64,000 bases of DNA from Taxillus chinensis. Taxonomy: Eukaryota > Streptophyta > Magnoliopsida > Santalales > Loranthaceae. Position 1 is the first letter of the stretch; each line of letters opens with the position of its first letter. This document shows positions 12,003 to 23,859 of the stretch, piece after piece. The notes under the pieces are model-generated. The model did not search any database, was not told the DNA's origin, and saw nothing but the letters and a program-made list of their open reading frames with translations. The translations under genes were made by a program, and so were the position numbers. The stretch covers positions 42,672,771 to 42,736,770 of the forward strand of contig CM042088.1 in assembly GCA_023512835.1 (NCBI GenBank). The letters are read 5' to 3'.

Positions 12003-13251
12003 TTACAAAGACCTCGGAGGTTTCTCCAATAATGCAGAAAGATAAACCTCGTCCCCTGTTTTGGGAAAAACAGCCCACTTGTGTTTCTTGTACCTGAGCT
12101 GCAAAAACATGTACACGAAGTGCTTGAAATCCTCATTGTGACAAAAGAATCGGTCGATCCACAGCATTCCCCGGGCCTTAAAATCCTATCCCAATCAAAC
12201 AACATAAATTCAAGCAATGATAGATCGATCCAGCCACCCAGGAATTCCTCTGTGTGAATCATGTCCATAGTGTTGTCAAAGAATGGAAGTCGTTGATTCA
12301 GGGTGACATAGAGGGGAATCAGGCCTCTCAACGCAATCATCTCATTAAAAGGGGCACCAAGATTTAGAGCTGTAGTGATAATAGTCACATTGTTTTCTCT
12401 CATCCTCGCAGCAAAAGTACCCGTCCCAATCCCAAAATCCAAGCCAATCCTTAGCTCCCCAGGCTTGATGGCCAAAACATCACTGATCAAAAAGTATACT
12501 GGAAGTGATGAGTTACAAACCCATTTGAGCTTCTCCTTCTCCATATCAAAACACCCCGCACACTTGGAGTTGGGGTTTTTGGTAGCTATGCACTCAAAGT
12601 TCCGGCATTGGTAATTGCTCCACCCAACATTTCTAACATCAGGCAGTCTCCATAAGGACTCCTTGATTGGGTAGGGCTTCTGGTAAAGCTTGGAGGCTCT
12701 TGTCAAGCATCGCCTTCTGGGTAATGGATCACAACCATTAAGCATCAGCCTCTGGGCCAAGTGCCAGTCATCCTTACAATAGGACCCAATATCATAGTCC
12801 ATGTATTCTTCAAGCTCCTTTTTCATCAGCACACAAGCATGTCCTATTGTGTTGTGTATTCTTTCTGTTCCATATGGATTGACCTTCCCATGCCTATTCA
12901 CTTTTGCAGATATGTACTGTCTGATCTCCTCTGTAATGAAATAGCTAGTCAATGGCTCCTCCATCTCCACCTTTTTCGCCTTTGGTAATTGAATTTGCCG
13001 AAGGGCCACAGTTACTATCTCAAGAGGTTCTATAACTTTCTCCTTCAAAAACTTTATACACTCCAAATTTTCAACTATGCCATCCTTGCTGTTATCCATC
13101 TGTTGCATGGTTGTCTCAAGCTTGTCCTGTAAGCTATCCATCTTTGCAAGAATTACCTCAACACGGGCAGCCAAAGATTTTGAGGCTACAACCATTGGCC
13201 CCATCCTTGGTCCCGTAAAAAGCTGATACAGTTCCTCTTCATTGCGAATGC
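12003..13251 (-). pseudogene. Truncated, frameshifted methyltransferase copy (left unit)
   Basis: Left copy of the methyltransferase gene at 17067-18440. The duplication junction at 13251 removed the start codon and the whole membrane anchor, replacing its upstream region with AT-rich intergenic sequence. Near 13190-13230 one base is lost in an A run and one gained in a T run, so the frame slips and then recovers; the first in-frame ATG is at 13204. Near 12169-12172 the C run has four bases where the intact copy has five, so the frame is lost just after ILRPG and the reading runs through an unrelated tail to about 11927. The SAM-binding segment (LDFGIGTGTFAARM) is unchanged. Without anchor, promoter and C-terminus it is most likely a pseudogene, although a 425-codon frame remains open. 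Confidence 0.9.
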
Positions 13252-14089
13252 CACAAGTGATTTAAAAATAACTCTTATATTAATTAAAATAAAAAATCAA
13301 AAGAATTAAAGCAATCATATAAATTATTATTTATATTCGGATATTATCATTATTTTTGTATCGAACATCTAAAAAATATCATTTACTACGGTGTAATGAC
13401 ATTACAAATATCTCTACATATATTTCTTTATATGGACGTAAAAAACATTTCCAGCAATTTGAATAATCTTAGTACAGGCGTGACACCTATCATAGCTGAG
13501 GCATGAGCCCGTGCCACTACACTAATGTGTAGGTGTTTGAGTTATTGTGGGGGGTTTGAATTTGATGGTGAACAAGGTCAGGTTTACTACAATGGTAATC
13601 TTATTTATTTCAAACTCGTTTATATTGTTTAAAAAATTAACCGTTATACTTAACATTCATGTAGTATGTATTTTTGTTATAATGTTTCATGACGATCTTA
13701 TAGTTAAGTTTTACATAAATTGAATTAAAAGAAATTTAAAAATAAATTAAAATTTATTTATTTATTTTTAATTTTATTGTAATTGAATTTGTATAAAATC
13801 ATACACGAATATTAAATTTAATTATTTTTTTAAACATCTATAAAGCCCAAAACAAATTAAATTATCACAATAATCCTCGATTATTCACTGGTGAATCTAA
13901 AACCATCGGTGGGAGCCCAAAAATTGACTGACCATTTAACACAGAGTGAGGCAGGTATGGGCCGTTTAACACAGACCTTTTAAAACTTCAATATTATTGG
14001 GCTCCTCCAGCTCCAAAGAAAAAAATGCACCAATTTTCCTTCTATCACTGGCACTGCAACTGCGCTGGGGAGAGAGGCAGCAGGCGAGA

Positions 14090-15853
14090 ATGGCGTGCTT
14101 GGTCTCTTTACACTTTTCTCTCCCACTAGCCCCCCCTGAAACCCTAGCCAAGGTAAACCTAAAACCCTAGCTCCCTTCTTCCAATCTCTCCCAGAACTTC
14201 TAATCCCCTGTTTGGTTTGTTGATAAAATGACACTAAAGAGTCGTGAAATTCTTTTCCCATGTATTTTCGAATGCACGCTAAACAAGGGCTTTTCAATTT
14301 CCATTGCTTCAAAATAGTGTAACGGTGAAGATTTTCCGTGGCTGAACAGTTTGTTGATGGGTTTTTGGTTTGATGTATGCCTGTGTGCTGCTGTAATGCT
14401 TTTCAATTGTTAGTTTAATTTGATGTTTTTTTTTTGTTTTGGGTTTTTTATCTGGTGATGTACACAGATTTTGAATTTTAAGGCCATATTTGCTAGAGTT
14501 TAGTTGTCTGACTATGCTTCAGATATTGAGGTTGTCTAAGAGGTTGTTTGGGGTCCCTATTTTTGTTTTCCTCCCGTTTACAAGCAAAAATGAACTCCAA
14601 ACACCCTCTAAGAGATCCGGAATGCAAATTGTGGGATTGCTCCCACAAAGCTTAAACCTCTTTTATGGGTTTTGGGCTGCATTGACATTGCTATGATTTT
14701 TTTTATGTGCTGTGCTCTGATGGGTTTTGGACGTATTTTCCTTTCTCTTTGGTTTATCAATTCCTTGTTGATTTAGTTTGTTGGCCTTTCTTTACCTCAT
14801 ATAAATATAAATTATTTATTGACTCATCAGAACTCTCGACATTTGCTTTTTTTCAAAAATTGTATATGATACTTTAGCCATAATCTTGGATATGTTTGCG
14901 ATTTTCTCTTCAGGACTTAAAACACAGGCAATCAGCTCTGGCGAGATTCTCAAGCCAACCAGTCAGTAGAACAGGTTTGAGCGACATGCAGTTGTACATA
15001 CAACTTTTTACAGTCCATATTTTTAGAGTTTAGCCACTTTAAAATTACGATTCATTTAGGAATTTAGTTTGCATTGCTTACAATGTGTATTTTCTGTAAG
15101 ATATTTAACTTCACGTTGCTGGCCTGTTTCCATGGTAGTGGAATAATTTGTGTCATATTTCTCAAGAACATAAATAAGGCCATACTTGAAGAAAAGTATT
15201 AAAATTTAACTGTCAGCTATATATACTTTCATCTTTCTACACTTGGATTTTCTGAAATCAAAATGGCATCCCAAGCGTTCACAATTGGCTTCAACAAAAA
15301 ATGTGATTTCTTTAGGAACTTGCTGTCATAAAGAATTATCTGTGCGTTTGTTTAGATTCATTTCCCTGTCTCGTGGTCTCTAGAGGATTGTGAAGGGTCG
15401 GTTTTGAACATATTTTTAGTGGAACGAACTTAAGATTTTTGTAGGATTAGCTGGAACTTGTTGGCTTGGCTGAGCACCTGGATAAATCAATGAAAGTATT
15501 AACTGTCAAGATAAAGAACAAAACAGTGAAGATTTACCAAACAAAAACACCGTAAACTTGTTTCAGATGTTACTTTAAACATCAGTATGGCAACTCTTCT
15601 CTCTTCTTGCTCATTGACACTCTGAATTTCATCTGCAGCAATTGCACACTTCCCAAGCAGCTGGGGTAGAGTCAAGTCCTTTTCAAATTGGCAATGTCAG
15701 CGTCATTTAATGACAGCATGGGAACATTTCCGTCAACCTGTTTGTTCATATGTAAAATATGGTATCTGTACTGCTATAAGTGGGTACTGGGTTGGACCAG
15801 AGTTTGAGGATGGATGGGGATTTGTAGAAGCTTTTGTAAATCAACTAATTTGA
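14090..15853 (+). CDS. Small predicted organelle-targeted protein, 112 aa, copy B
   Basis: Exons 14090-14152, 14914-14974 and 15639-15853, the exact counterparts of copy A, giving the same 112-residue protein as far as I could compare. The introns differ slightly, for example a poly-T run near 14425 that is two bases shorter than its partner near 9361. The leader sequence was duplicated too (the unit starts 838 bases before the ATG), so both copies may be expressed. Function unknown: N-terminal transit-peptide-like region, then a short conserved-looking block ending WGFVEAFVNQLI. Confidence 0.68.
14540..14608. mobile_element. Tiny Harbinger-like MITE in intron 1, copy B
   Basis: Duplicate of the 69-bp element at 9478, with the same inverted ends and TAA flanks. 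It moved as part of the 5-kb duplication, not by transposition. Confidence 0.5.
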
Positions 15854-17066
15854 TTCTTGGTAGGTTAATGAAAAGGTTTACCCCACCAATCTTTTTGCTG
15901 GATGCATGCAGAAAAAGTTTAACGGCAACTCTGCTGTTGCTCCAGAAAAAGTTGCTGCTTCACCATTTTTAAAATATTTCATTCCCAAAATATCGTTTTT
16001 CTTAAACTTGTTCTCAAAATACCACGTTTTACCTTCTTTTCACCCGGAGATGGAAAAGAGAAATGACTAGTAACGGTTCACGGACTAAAATATTTTTATC
16101 CATTTTAGTTTCGTGAGTTTAAACAAATCAGCCTAAATTGCGGACTAGTTTATTATTTTAAAAAATATTTTTTAAAAAAAAATTATTACATATTTTACAT
16201 AATATATTAATACTTATAGTTATAATTTAAATTTATTAATTTTAAAATTAAAGTTTAAAAATATATTTATTTAAATATGGTTTAAAATTTAAAAGTTTAA
16301 AAATATTTAATAAAAATTAACTTATAATATGGATCAGTTTGCAGTTTGGATCGGACCAGAAATTTTTTGTAACAAATAGAGGAAACTATAAAGTATATAT
16401 CAATTCTAATTATGTGGTATTTACTAATTATTTTATTAATATTATATTTCATTTTACTATTAGTTAGAATGTTAATTATATCCAACTTATTAGATAGATA
16501 ATCTGAACCTGTTAAAAAATTTAGTAACAATATTCTCTAGGTCTTCACCTTATCAAACAAACTAAGTCAAAATCATGTTTGAAAATACCTAATTTTGAAG
16601 ATATTTGATGAGTTGGGTTGGTCGGCTGGGTGTAATAGTAGCGGAGAGGAGATTTTTGTCCATTGGAGCGTTATTAGAGTGGGAGGAGGCGACGTCATGG
16701 ATGTCTATTTTTTCGGAGGCAATGTCAATCATTGATGGCAATTAGGAGCTTGGGTTCATTTGGAATGACCGAAAGCCTCTAGTTTTTTCATGATTGATCC
16801 AATAACTTTGCATTCGTTTAGACCATGGTTGGATGGGTTAGGGTTATTTTGTTTTTTTATTAAATAAATTATCAAGGCAATTTTACCCCAACAATAGCAA
16901 CATCAGCCACCAGGGAGCTACACCATTGGATCTGCAGTGAAAGCTTTCTTTTGGGTGAAACGTTGGTTGTGTACATTTTGATTGCAGTGACTAATAGCAT
17001 TCATTATGTGGAGCAGTGAGTAGAGTAGGAAAAAACAGGAATGCTATACACAGCACAGCACTCGGG
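15854..17066. other. Convergent intergenic region, right unit
   Basis: Counterpart of 10792-12002, with small differences such as extra bases near 16340 (GATCAGTTTGCAG). No gene or RNA is supported. Confidence 0.5.
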
Positions 17067-18440
17067 TTACAAAGACCTCGGAGGTTTCTCCAATAATGCA
17101 GAAAGATAAACCTCGTCCCCTGTTTTGGGAAAAACAGCCCACTTGTGTTTCTTGTACCTGAGCTGCAAAAACATGTACACGAAGTGCTTGAAATCCTCAT
17201 TGTGACAAAAGAATCGGTCGATCCACAGCATTCCCCCGGGCCTTAAAATCCTATCCCAATCAAACAACATAAATTCAAGCAATGATAGATCGATCCAGCC
17301 ACCCAGGAATTCCTCTGTGTGAATCATGTCCATAGTGTTGTCAAAGAATGGAAGTCGTTGATTCAGGGTGACATAGAGGGGAATCAGGCCTCTCAACGCA
17401 ATCATCTCATTAAAAGGGGCACCAAGATTTAGAGCTGTAGTGATAATAGTCACATTGTTTTCTCTCATCCTCGCAGCAAAAGTACCCGTCCCAATCCCAA
17501 AATCCAAGCCAATCCTTAGCTCCCCAGGCTTGATGGCCAAAACATCACTGATCAAAAAGTATACTGGAAGTGATGAGTTACAAACCCATTTGAGCTTCTC
17601 CTTCTCCATATCAAAACACCCCGCACACTTGGAGTTGGGGTTTTTGGTAGCTATGCACTCAAAGTTCCGGCATTGGTAATTGCTCCACCCAACATTTCTA
17701 ACATCAGGCAGTCTCCATAAGGACTCCTTGATTGGGTAGGGCTTCTGGTAAAGCTTGGAGGCTCTTGTCAAGCATCGCCTTCTGGGTAATGGATCACAAC
17801 CATTAAGCATCAGCCTCTGGGCCAAGTGCCAGTCATCCTTACAATAGGACCCAATATCATAGTCCATGTATTCTTCAAGCTCCTTTTTCATCAGCACACA
17901 AGCATGTCCTATTGTGTTGTGTATTCTTTCTGTTCCATATGGATTGACCTTCCCATGCCTATTCACTTTTGCAGATATGTACTGTCTGATCTCCTCTGTA
18001 ATGAAATAGCTAGTCAATGGCTCCTCCATCTCCACCTTTTTCGCCTTTGGTAATTGAATTTGCCGAAGGGCCACAGTTACTATCTCAAGAGGTTCTATAA
18101 CTTTCTCCTTCAAAAACTTTATACACTCCAAATTTTCAACTATGCCATCCTTGCTGTTATCCATCTGTTGCATGGTTGTCTCAAGCTTGTCCTGTAAGCT
18201 ATCCATCTTTGCAAGAATTACCTCAACACGGGCAGCCAAAGATTTGAGGCTACAACCATTGGCCCCATCCTTGGTCCCGTAAAAAAGCTGATACATTTCT
18301 TCATTGCGAATGCAGAACCCGGCAGAGTAGAATGTTAGGACAGTCAACATGCTCACCATCATCACAAGCCCTCCCAACACAACTTGGGCCATGCTCATTG
18401 CCCTTGGCAGCTTAAATGTTGAAAAGTATATTTTCCTCAT
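17067..18440 (-). CDS. SAM-dependent methyltransferase-like type II membrane protein, 457 aa
   Basis: Single coding exon of 457 codons from ATG at 18440 to TAA at 17067. A hydrophobic anchor lies at about residues 14-44 after a short basic N-terminus, as in type II Golgi membrane proteins. Residues 65-125 are likely coiled coil. A cysteine-rich middle (PLPRRRCLTRASKLY at about 218-232, KCAGCFDMEKEKLKW at about 271-285) precedes a class I methyltransferase fold with motif I at about 309-325 (RIGLDFGIGTGTFAARM) and a C-terminal block ILRPGGMLWIDRF. The order matches the plant family of At1g29790/At3g27230-type proteins, whose substrate is not known to me. This is the only complete copy of the duplicated gene. 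A 1.25-kb leader intron (18455-19702) with CTGCAG acceptor and CAG/GTAACG donor is likely upstream. Confidence 0.85.
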   Translation of the reverse strand: MRKIYFSTFKLPRAMSMAQVVLGGLVMMVSMLTVLTFYSAGFCIRNEEMYQLFYGTKDGANGCSLKSLAARVEVILAKMDSLQDKLETTMQQMDNSKDGIVENLECIKFLKEKVIEPLEIVTVALRQIQLPKAKKVEMEEPLTSYFITEEIRQYISAKVNRHGKVNPYGTERIHNTIGHACVLMKKELEEYMDYDIGSYCKDDWHLAQRLMLNGCDPLPRRRCLTRASKLYQKPYPIKESLWRLPDVRNVGWSNYQCRNFECIATKNPNSKCAGCFDMEKEKLKWVCNSSLPVYFLISDVLAIKPGELRIGLDFGIGTGTFAARMRENNVTIITTALNLGAPFNEMIALRGLIPLYVTLNQRLPFFDNTMDMIHTEEFLGGWIDLSLLEFMLFDWDRILRPGGMLWIDRFFCHNEDFKHFVYMFLQLRYKKHKWAVFPKTGDEVYLSALLEKPPRSL

Positions 18441-18989
18441 TCTTGTCTTGATAACTGCAGTTTACAACTAGTATTTTAGGCTGGGGGTATCTCTTTTTCT
18501 TCCTTGCCAGATATGTTTTTGCCTGATCCAAAATAAGGTAAGCATTTACAAATCAACCGAGTTCTAAAATGTTAATCTCTAATGAAACATTATGCATAGA
18601 GCACTCGACACCTAAACCAAACTCTTTCCAGAAGGTGTTGGAATGAGTTTGTCCCACGTCTCTCAGTTTGAGTAAGTCAAGGTCATATATATAATAAGAC
18701 AGAAGTTTAAAATTTCACAACACGTTTTAAAAAGACCAATTATAGCACATGGGACAGACTTATACTTTGCTAAGTCAAGGTCACATCAGCTAAGAGCTGA
18801 TGTTATTATTGTTGGACCAAGCAGGCAGAAGAGAGAGTAGCTAGTACTTACGAATTGAAGAGAAGAAGAACCGGACTAAGTTGTGGCTAAACGCTGTTTA
18901 ATCTCTCCCTTTATTTCTTAAATTTTTGCAAAATATATTATTGTTGTTTTTTATGTTGTTAGTATGAGTCGGTAACATGATCTCGGGCA

Positions 18990-19500
18990 GATATCACAGG
19001 GACAATTTTACTTTTAAACATGTTCGCAAACGTTCGCGAATAGTTCGCAAATACCATTGTTATATTCGTAAACATGTTTGCAAACGAACAAACATTTCAT
19101 GAATATCGTTATTGTTCGTGAAAATTATTTGAAAACATGAAATTAACAAACTAATTAATATGTATAAAAATTATTTTATTAAATATAATTTAATAAATAT
19201 ATATTTTTATATTATTATTAAATAAAAAATATATTTTTAATTAATTAATTTATTATTACTATTATAATAATATTTTTACAAACTAAATATAATAATTATT
19301 TGAACATATTAAACAAATATAATATAATCTAATAATTTAATTAATTATACTTTTTTAGATAAGTATTAATTAATTATACTTTTTTAGATAAGTTTAGAGT
19401 ATAGATTTTTATTTGTGTTCGTAAATGTCTTGTTTACGAAATATCATAATTTAAGGCTTGTTGAATTTGTTAAAAAATAATAATGAACATTATCGAACAA
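18990..19500. repeat. AT-rich repeat with GTTCGCAAACG-type motifs
   Basis: From about 19020 to 19130 the motifs GTTCGCAAACG, GTTCGCGAATAG and TTGCAAACGAAC recur in both orientations, then AT-rich sequence follows, and TTTTTTAGATAAGT is repeated at about 19350 and 19380. This resembles decayed transposon terminal sequence with short palindromic units. It lies within the inferred leader intron of the methyltransferase gene. Confidence 0.4.
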
Positions 19501-19702
19501 CTTATCACGATTCGTTTGCAGCCTTACATCTTTATATTTTTCTCTTCAACTAATTTTCCCACGACAGCCCAATGGCGCCTAAATCCAATGAATGATACTT
19601 CCAAAAAAACCAGGTTCCACTCAATCAAGTCAAGCACAGTGAGGTATGGTACTCGAATAATTCATCAAACTAAAATTAAAATTAACATTTAAAAGACGTT
19701 AC

Positions 19703-20060
19703 CTGAAGGAAGAAGATCTTCAAATGAGCACAAATCGGAACCCAGAATCAGATTGAACCCCCTGTAGCATCAGTAAAATTTTATCTTCATCACTTGCAGG
19801 AAAAATACGAAAAATTCTCTTCCACCCACTGAACTCCATCAAAAACCCATGTTTCAAGACCCACTGAATTCAAAACACCCGTCGCTAAAACGAAATGTTC
19901 TCGCTTCTCTCTTTCCCAAGTAACTATCAGAACAGGAAGCTCTAAATCTTGAGCTTTTAGATGTTACTAATGGGACATAAAATTAATATCACAGAACCGG
20001 AGAAGGTCCAGAAGAAGACGGTAGAAACTAAAGTGAGAAGATTTTGAAGATCCAATATTT
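19703..20060 (-). other. Probable non-coding first exon of the methyltransferase gene
   Basis: On the minus strand this moderately GC-rich, CT-rich segment ends at a good donor (CTTCAG/GTAACG at 19703/19702) and could splice to the acceptor at 18454, just before the methyltransferase ATG. Sequence above about 20060 turns AT-rich again. No coding frame is supported. This is inferred from composition and splice signals only. Confidence 0.35.
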
Positions 20061-20479
20061 ACTATGAGAGTTTGAGATTAATTAGTTTTTAAAATGCATA
20101 TTGAAATGAGTTGACTTACATAATTACATTGGATCGGTTGAGTGGTAAGGTTGGCTGGGCGTGGTGGGTTAGGCTCTTGATGTCGGTTGAGTCGCGGCGA
20201 GCGGTTAGTGCGTCTTATTTAGACGACGCCGTTTAAGTCTGCAGTCAACATTTGGTTGGGCTAGGATTTAAGTGGGCCTGTGACCCCAGGTCCATACTTA
20301 ATAATGTGCAGGTAGATTCTCCTGAAGCAATTGTCCTCTAGTCAATTTTACTCTTTTTTTTTTCATATGGAACTGTAACAGATGTGATAAGACAATGAAA
20401 ACTCTTCCAAGACAAAAGTTTGTGGTATATATGAATTACAATAGCTTATAATATATCTTCTCTCGTAGAACTTGAATCG

Positions 20480-22570
20480 TCGACAGCGGCAATGAGTATA
20501 GTATATGCAATACTTTCAATTTGACTTGATGTATATGTCTGAGAAGAGTAATATTGTTGTCGATGCTCTAAGTCGAAAGAGTAGAGTTGTACAATGTTAT
20601 TAATGAGTGGGAGATGATGGGACAATTAACCACTATAAGTTCGTAGCTAGTGGACAATGGCAAATGAGGAGTTCTCAGTGTTGTTATGGCTATTTACGAG
20701 TTACATTAGCAGATTATTGACACTCATTTGGGTGATATAGATTATTAGGTTATTTAGGACAAAATTCAAAATGCGAAGGATCTCTAATTAGGTAGAGGAT
20801 GCCATGGATTACGATTTTAGGGGTGATTGATTATTCCAACACCTCCTCATGCTGTGGGAGTTCTATCATTCTCGAGTGGTAGTTTACTGTCGAGGAACGA
20901 AGATGTATCATGTTGTACAAAAATAGCTTTGATGGTTAGGACTAAAAATGGCAGTTACTAAATTCATGTGACAATGTTTTATTTGTCAACATGTCAAGAT
21001 GGAACATTTGAGGTTAGTGGATGACTTACAACTGTTACATGTGTTGAGGTTGAATTGACATCATGTGACCATGAATTTTATTATTGGTTTTTATCGTTCT
21101 AGAGGCTACGAAATAATTTGGGTCATTATGGATCGGTTAACGAAGTCTATTTGTTTTATTCATATTTAGGAGATGAATCCAATTCAAACCTTGAGACAAT
21201 AATATATTCGTATTGTAAACCATTTAGATGTCATCTCATTATCTATTATTTTTAATCGTGATGCTTGGTTTACACCTAAAATTTGGCACTAGTTGCAGTG
21301 GCCTTTGGGCATCCGAGTGAGTCTGAGTACAACTTATCATTTATAGTTCGATGGCCAATCAGAACACACTATTCAGACCCTATAAGATATATTTATATGC
21401 TTGTGTCTTTGATTTTGTAGTTGTTTAGAAGCTCATCTTTTGTTATTTGATTTCTCCAGCAACAATAGTTACCAAGTTACGATTGGAATGACTCCATATG
21501 AGGCATTGTATGAATGACCTTGTATATCTTTTTTATATTAGGCACAAGTGAAAGGGATTGTGGTACTAGGTCTCAATATAGTGCGAGAGACCACAAAGTT
21601 GGTTTAGTTGATACGGCGGAGGATGTTAATGGCGTAGAGTCATCAAAAGTCATATGTTGATAAGAGACAATGACCAATTTAGTTTGTAATGGGTAACTGC
21701 ATGTTTTTTATGAGTCTTGCCTTTACGATAACATAGGAGGTTTGGTTGGGGTTTCAAACTTTTGTCTTGATTTGTTAAACCCTTTAAGATTGTTGTTACA
21801 GTGGGACTAGTAATAGGGATGTTAAACAGGCTCCGGCCCATGGTTGGCCTGTGTTTTTTTTCGGATTAGGCTTATAAAATCTAGTCCGTTTATATGCGGG
21901 CCAAAACGGGCTTTGGCCCATGGGTTTAAGTGGTTTGGCCCGTAGGTTGAGTTTTTATTTTAATTTTTTTCCCGATGTTTTTAGATTTAATTTATTAAAA
22001 GTTTGTATAATATACTCATATTTTATAAGTTTGAGCACCTTCATATTTGTGTGAAGGTTGTATTTGACCCGTAAAAACTAAAATCGATAAATTTTCAAGA
22101 AAATAATATATGTAAAATTTAAATATTATTTTAAAAACATAAATTTAAATAGGCCAACCTGTGGGCTGAGCCGGGCCTAACATTTATAGACTATTTAAAA
22201 ATGCTTGCATGGACTGGGCCTGACCCAACCGTTTAATACCCCTAACTGGTAACTTATTAATTAGTCTTGTCAATGAGTTGGAAAAAGTTCATAATGTATT
22301 CATTGTTTCCTAGTTGATGAAATATTATCAAGATCCTTTGCATGTTCAAGATTAGCGTGAGATCGATTTAACTAAAGATAGAACTGTAGTGGAGGCACCA
22401 ATACAAATTCTTGAAAGGCAGGAGTAAGTATTATGAGGTAAAATAATCCCCTTGGTTCAGTTTTATGGAGGCATAAGGGTGTAAAAAAGCAAATACGGGT
22501 GAAAGAGAGCCACATGCAAGCTATTCATCCTAATATATTGTGGGCGAGTAGTCTTCAAGTGGAGAGGATG
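20480..22570 (+). mobile_element. Decayed Ty3/gypsy retrotransposon pol remnant
   Basis: Plus-strand sequence broken by many stops and frameshifts but still showing pol landmarks in order: the end of the RNase H region (VVDALSRKS at about 20555-20580), an integrase zinc-finger region (CFICQHVK near 20980), integrase core pieces (IIWVIMDRLTKSICFIHI near 21115-21165, then a match to the TTYHL/DGQSEHTIQTL block near 21325-21385), MTPYEALYE near 21490, and the C-terminal chromodomain-side segment (VHNVFIVS near 22290, APIQILERQE near 22400). Gag, protease and most of RT are missing and no LTR was recognised, so the copy is long dead. A smaller element is nested at 21814-22244. Confidence 0.85.
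21814..22244. mobile_element. Nested hAT-like non-autonomous element, 431 bp
   Basis: Inverted ends TAGGGATGTTAAAC and GTTTAATACCCCTA bound a segment rich in GGCC(C) motifs. It is flanked by 8-bp repeats ACTAGTAA (21806-21813) and ACTGGTAA (22245-22252), one mismatch, as expected of an old hAT insertion. The pol reading frame of the surrounding gypsy remnant resumes directly after the second repeat, which confirms that this piece was inserted. No transposase is encoded. Confidence 0.85.
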
Positions 22571-23840
22571 TGATATAGGAATTACGTTTATGATTTATTG
22601 TTAATTTTGGATATATGGTTGATTCGCGCTTTGATTCTATGGTATTTCTTTGGTAGCTAGTAATGTATTGCTTTATTTATGATTGCTTGATTGATTGTTG
22701 ACATTGGTTTATTGGATACCAGTATCACATTAGTTTTGAATTTGTTTTGCTAGACTAGTTGTTCTTCCTTTGATGAGTCTCTATCACATTGTGTGTGATG
22801 CATCGTTATTGTTCTAATCTTTTTTGTTATTGTTGATGATAATGGCCAATTTATATATTGCCACGGTTTGTTTCGTGGGTTAATATATTTTTTTATGATG
22901 AAAATTCTTAAAGTACGAAAGATGTGAAGACTCATACTTTAAATAGCATGGGAAATAGTATATAATTGTATTTGATAATGTCTTATTCATGATGTGATCA
23001 TATATATAATTGTTTTAATTGTAATTGAGCTTAATTTAAAATCCAAGAGTTTTTGTTGTGACTCAATGTAATTAACATTAATAAAATAAAGATTAGAATA
23101 TTAATTTTGGGAATGTTGGAGTTTGAGAGATGTTTTGTTGGGGTTTCATTTATACACACATTTCGAGACCTAGTCATTGTGCATGAAGAAAAAAATATGA
23201 AAAAGTTTCGAAGCTTTTGACCTTTGTTGCATGTTTATGTTGATTTAAATTAATTTTAGAAATTCAAGATAAATGTATTTAAAATATATTATTTTTGTAA
23301 ATTGTGTCACACAAAATTGGTAAAAAAAGAGAGAGAATATGATAGATTCAAATAATAAATTAGAGAAAATATAAGAAAAAAAGGGAAAACAAATTGAATT
23401 GGATCTAATTTTTTTAAAAAAACATAAAAATGAAAGATATTTTCAAAAAGAAACCATTGCGCCTATCTATTTTTGAAATTATAATTTCAATTCTTCTTAT
23501 ACGAACATGTTAAAAAAAAGACAATCAAATAACATTTACATAAATTAAAAACACTAACTTAAGTATTAAACACAGGCCATAGAAAGACAAATAAATATGT
23601 GTTTATTATTATTATTCAATGAGGGATATTACACATGAGTGGTGGGTGTGACATTGCCTTTGTAACGTGGCCTCCTTTTATTGGGTCGCTGTAGTATTAA
23701 GATCGCATTTGAAAACACCCTACTTTCTCCCCCCGTAAAATGGACCATGTGGTCTTTACCTTTTTATTTATTTATTTTTTATTTTTTAAGTTTCCCCTGT
23801 AATTATAAAATAATGTCCCTGTCTTTATTCTTTAATAGCC
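22571..23840. other. Intergenic region upstream of the SANT-domain gene
   Basis: AT-rich sequence between the gypsy remnant and the next gene. Its left part may hold remains of the retrotransposon 3' end, but no LTR boundary is visible. The right part, with CT-rich tracts near 23870-23905, belongs to the promoter and leader of the gene downstream. No coding sequence is supported. Confidence 0.4.
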
Positions 23841-23859
23841 TTCTCTACGCAGAAGCGGT

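Larger units (their letters stand above)
8188..13251. repeat. Tandem segmental duplication, left unit (about 5.06 kb)
   Basis: Left copy of a direct tandem repeat; the right copy starts at 13252. The spacing between matching points is 5064 bases near the left end, 5062 in the middle and about 5065 at the right, so divergence is small and mostly short indels in homopolymer runs. The unit carries a 112-aa gene on the plus strand and a 5'-truncated methyltransferase copy on the minus strand. At 13249-13252 the sequence GAATGC from inside the methyltransferase gene joins CACAAGTGATT, the start of the next unit, with at most 1-2 bases of shared sequence, pointing to a non-homologous junction rather than recombination between long repeats. 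Confidence 0.93.
13252..18313. repeat. Tandem segmental duplication, right unit (about 5.06 kb)
   Basis: Right copy of the direct repeat. Its right boundary is inside the intact methyltransferase gene, after ATTGCGAATGC at 18303-18313. Beyond it the gene continues without interruption, so this unit keeps the ancestral right flank, while the left unit keeps the ancestral left flank at 8188. Confidence 0.93.
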
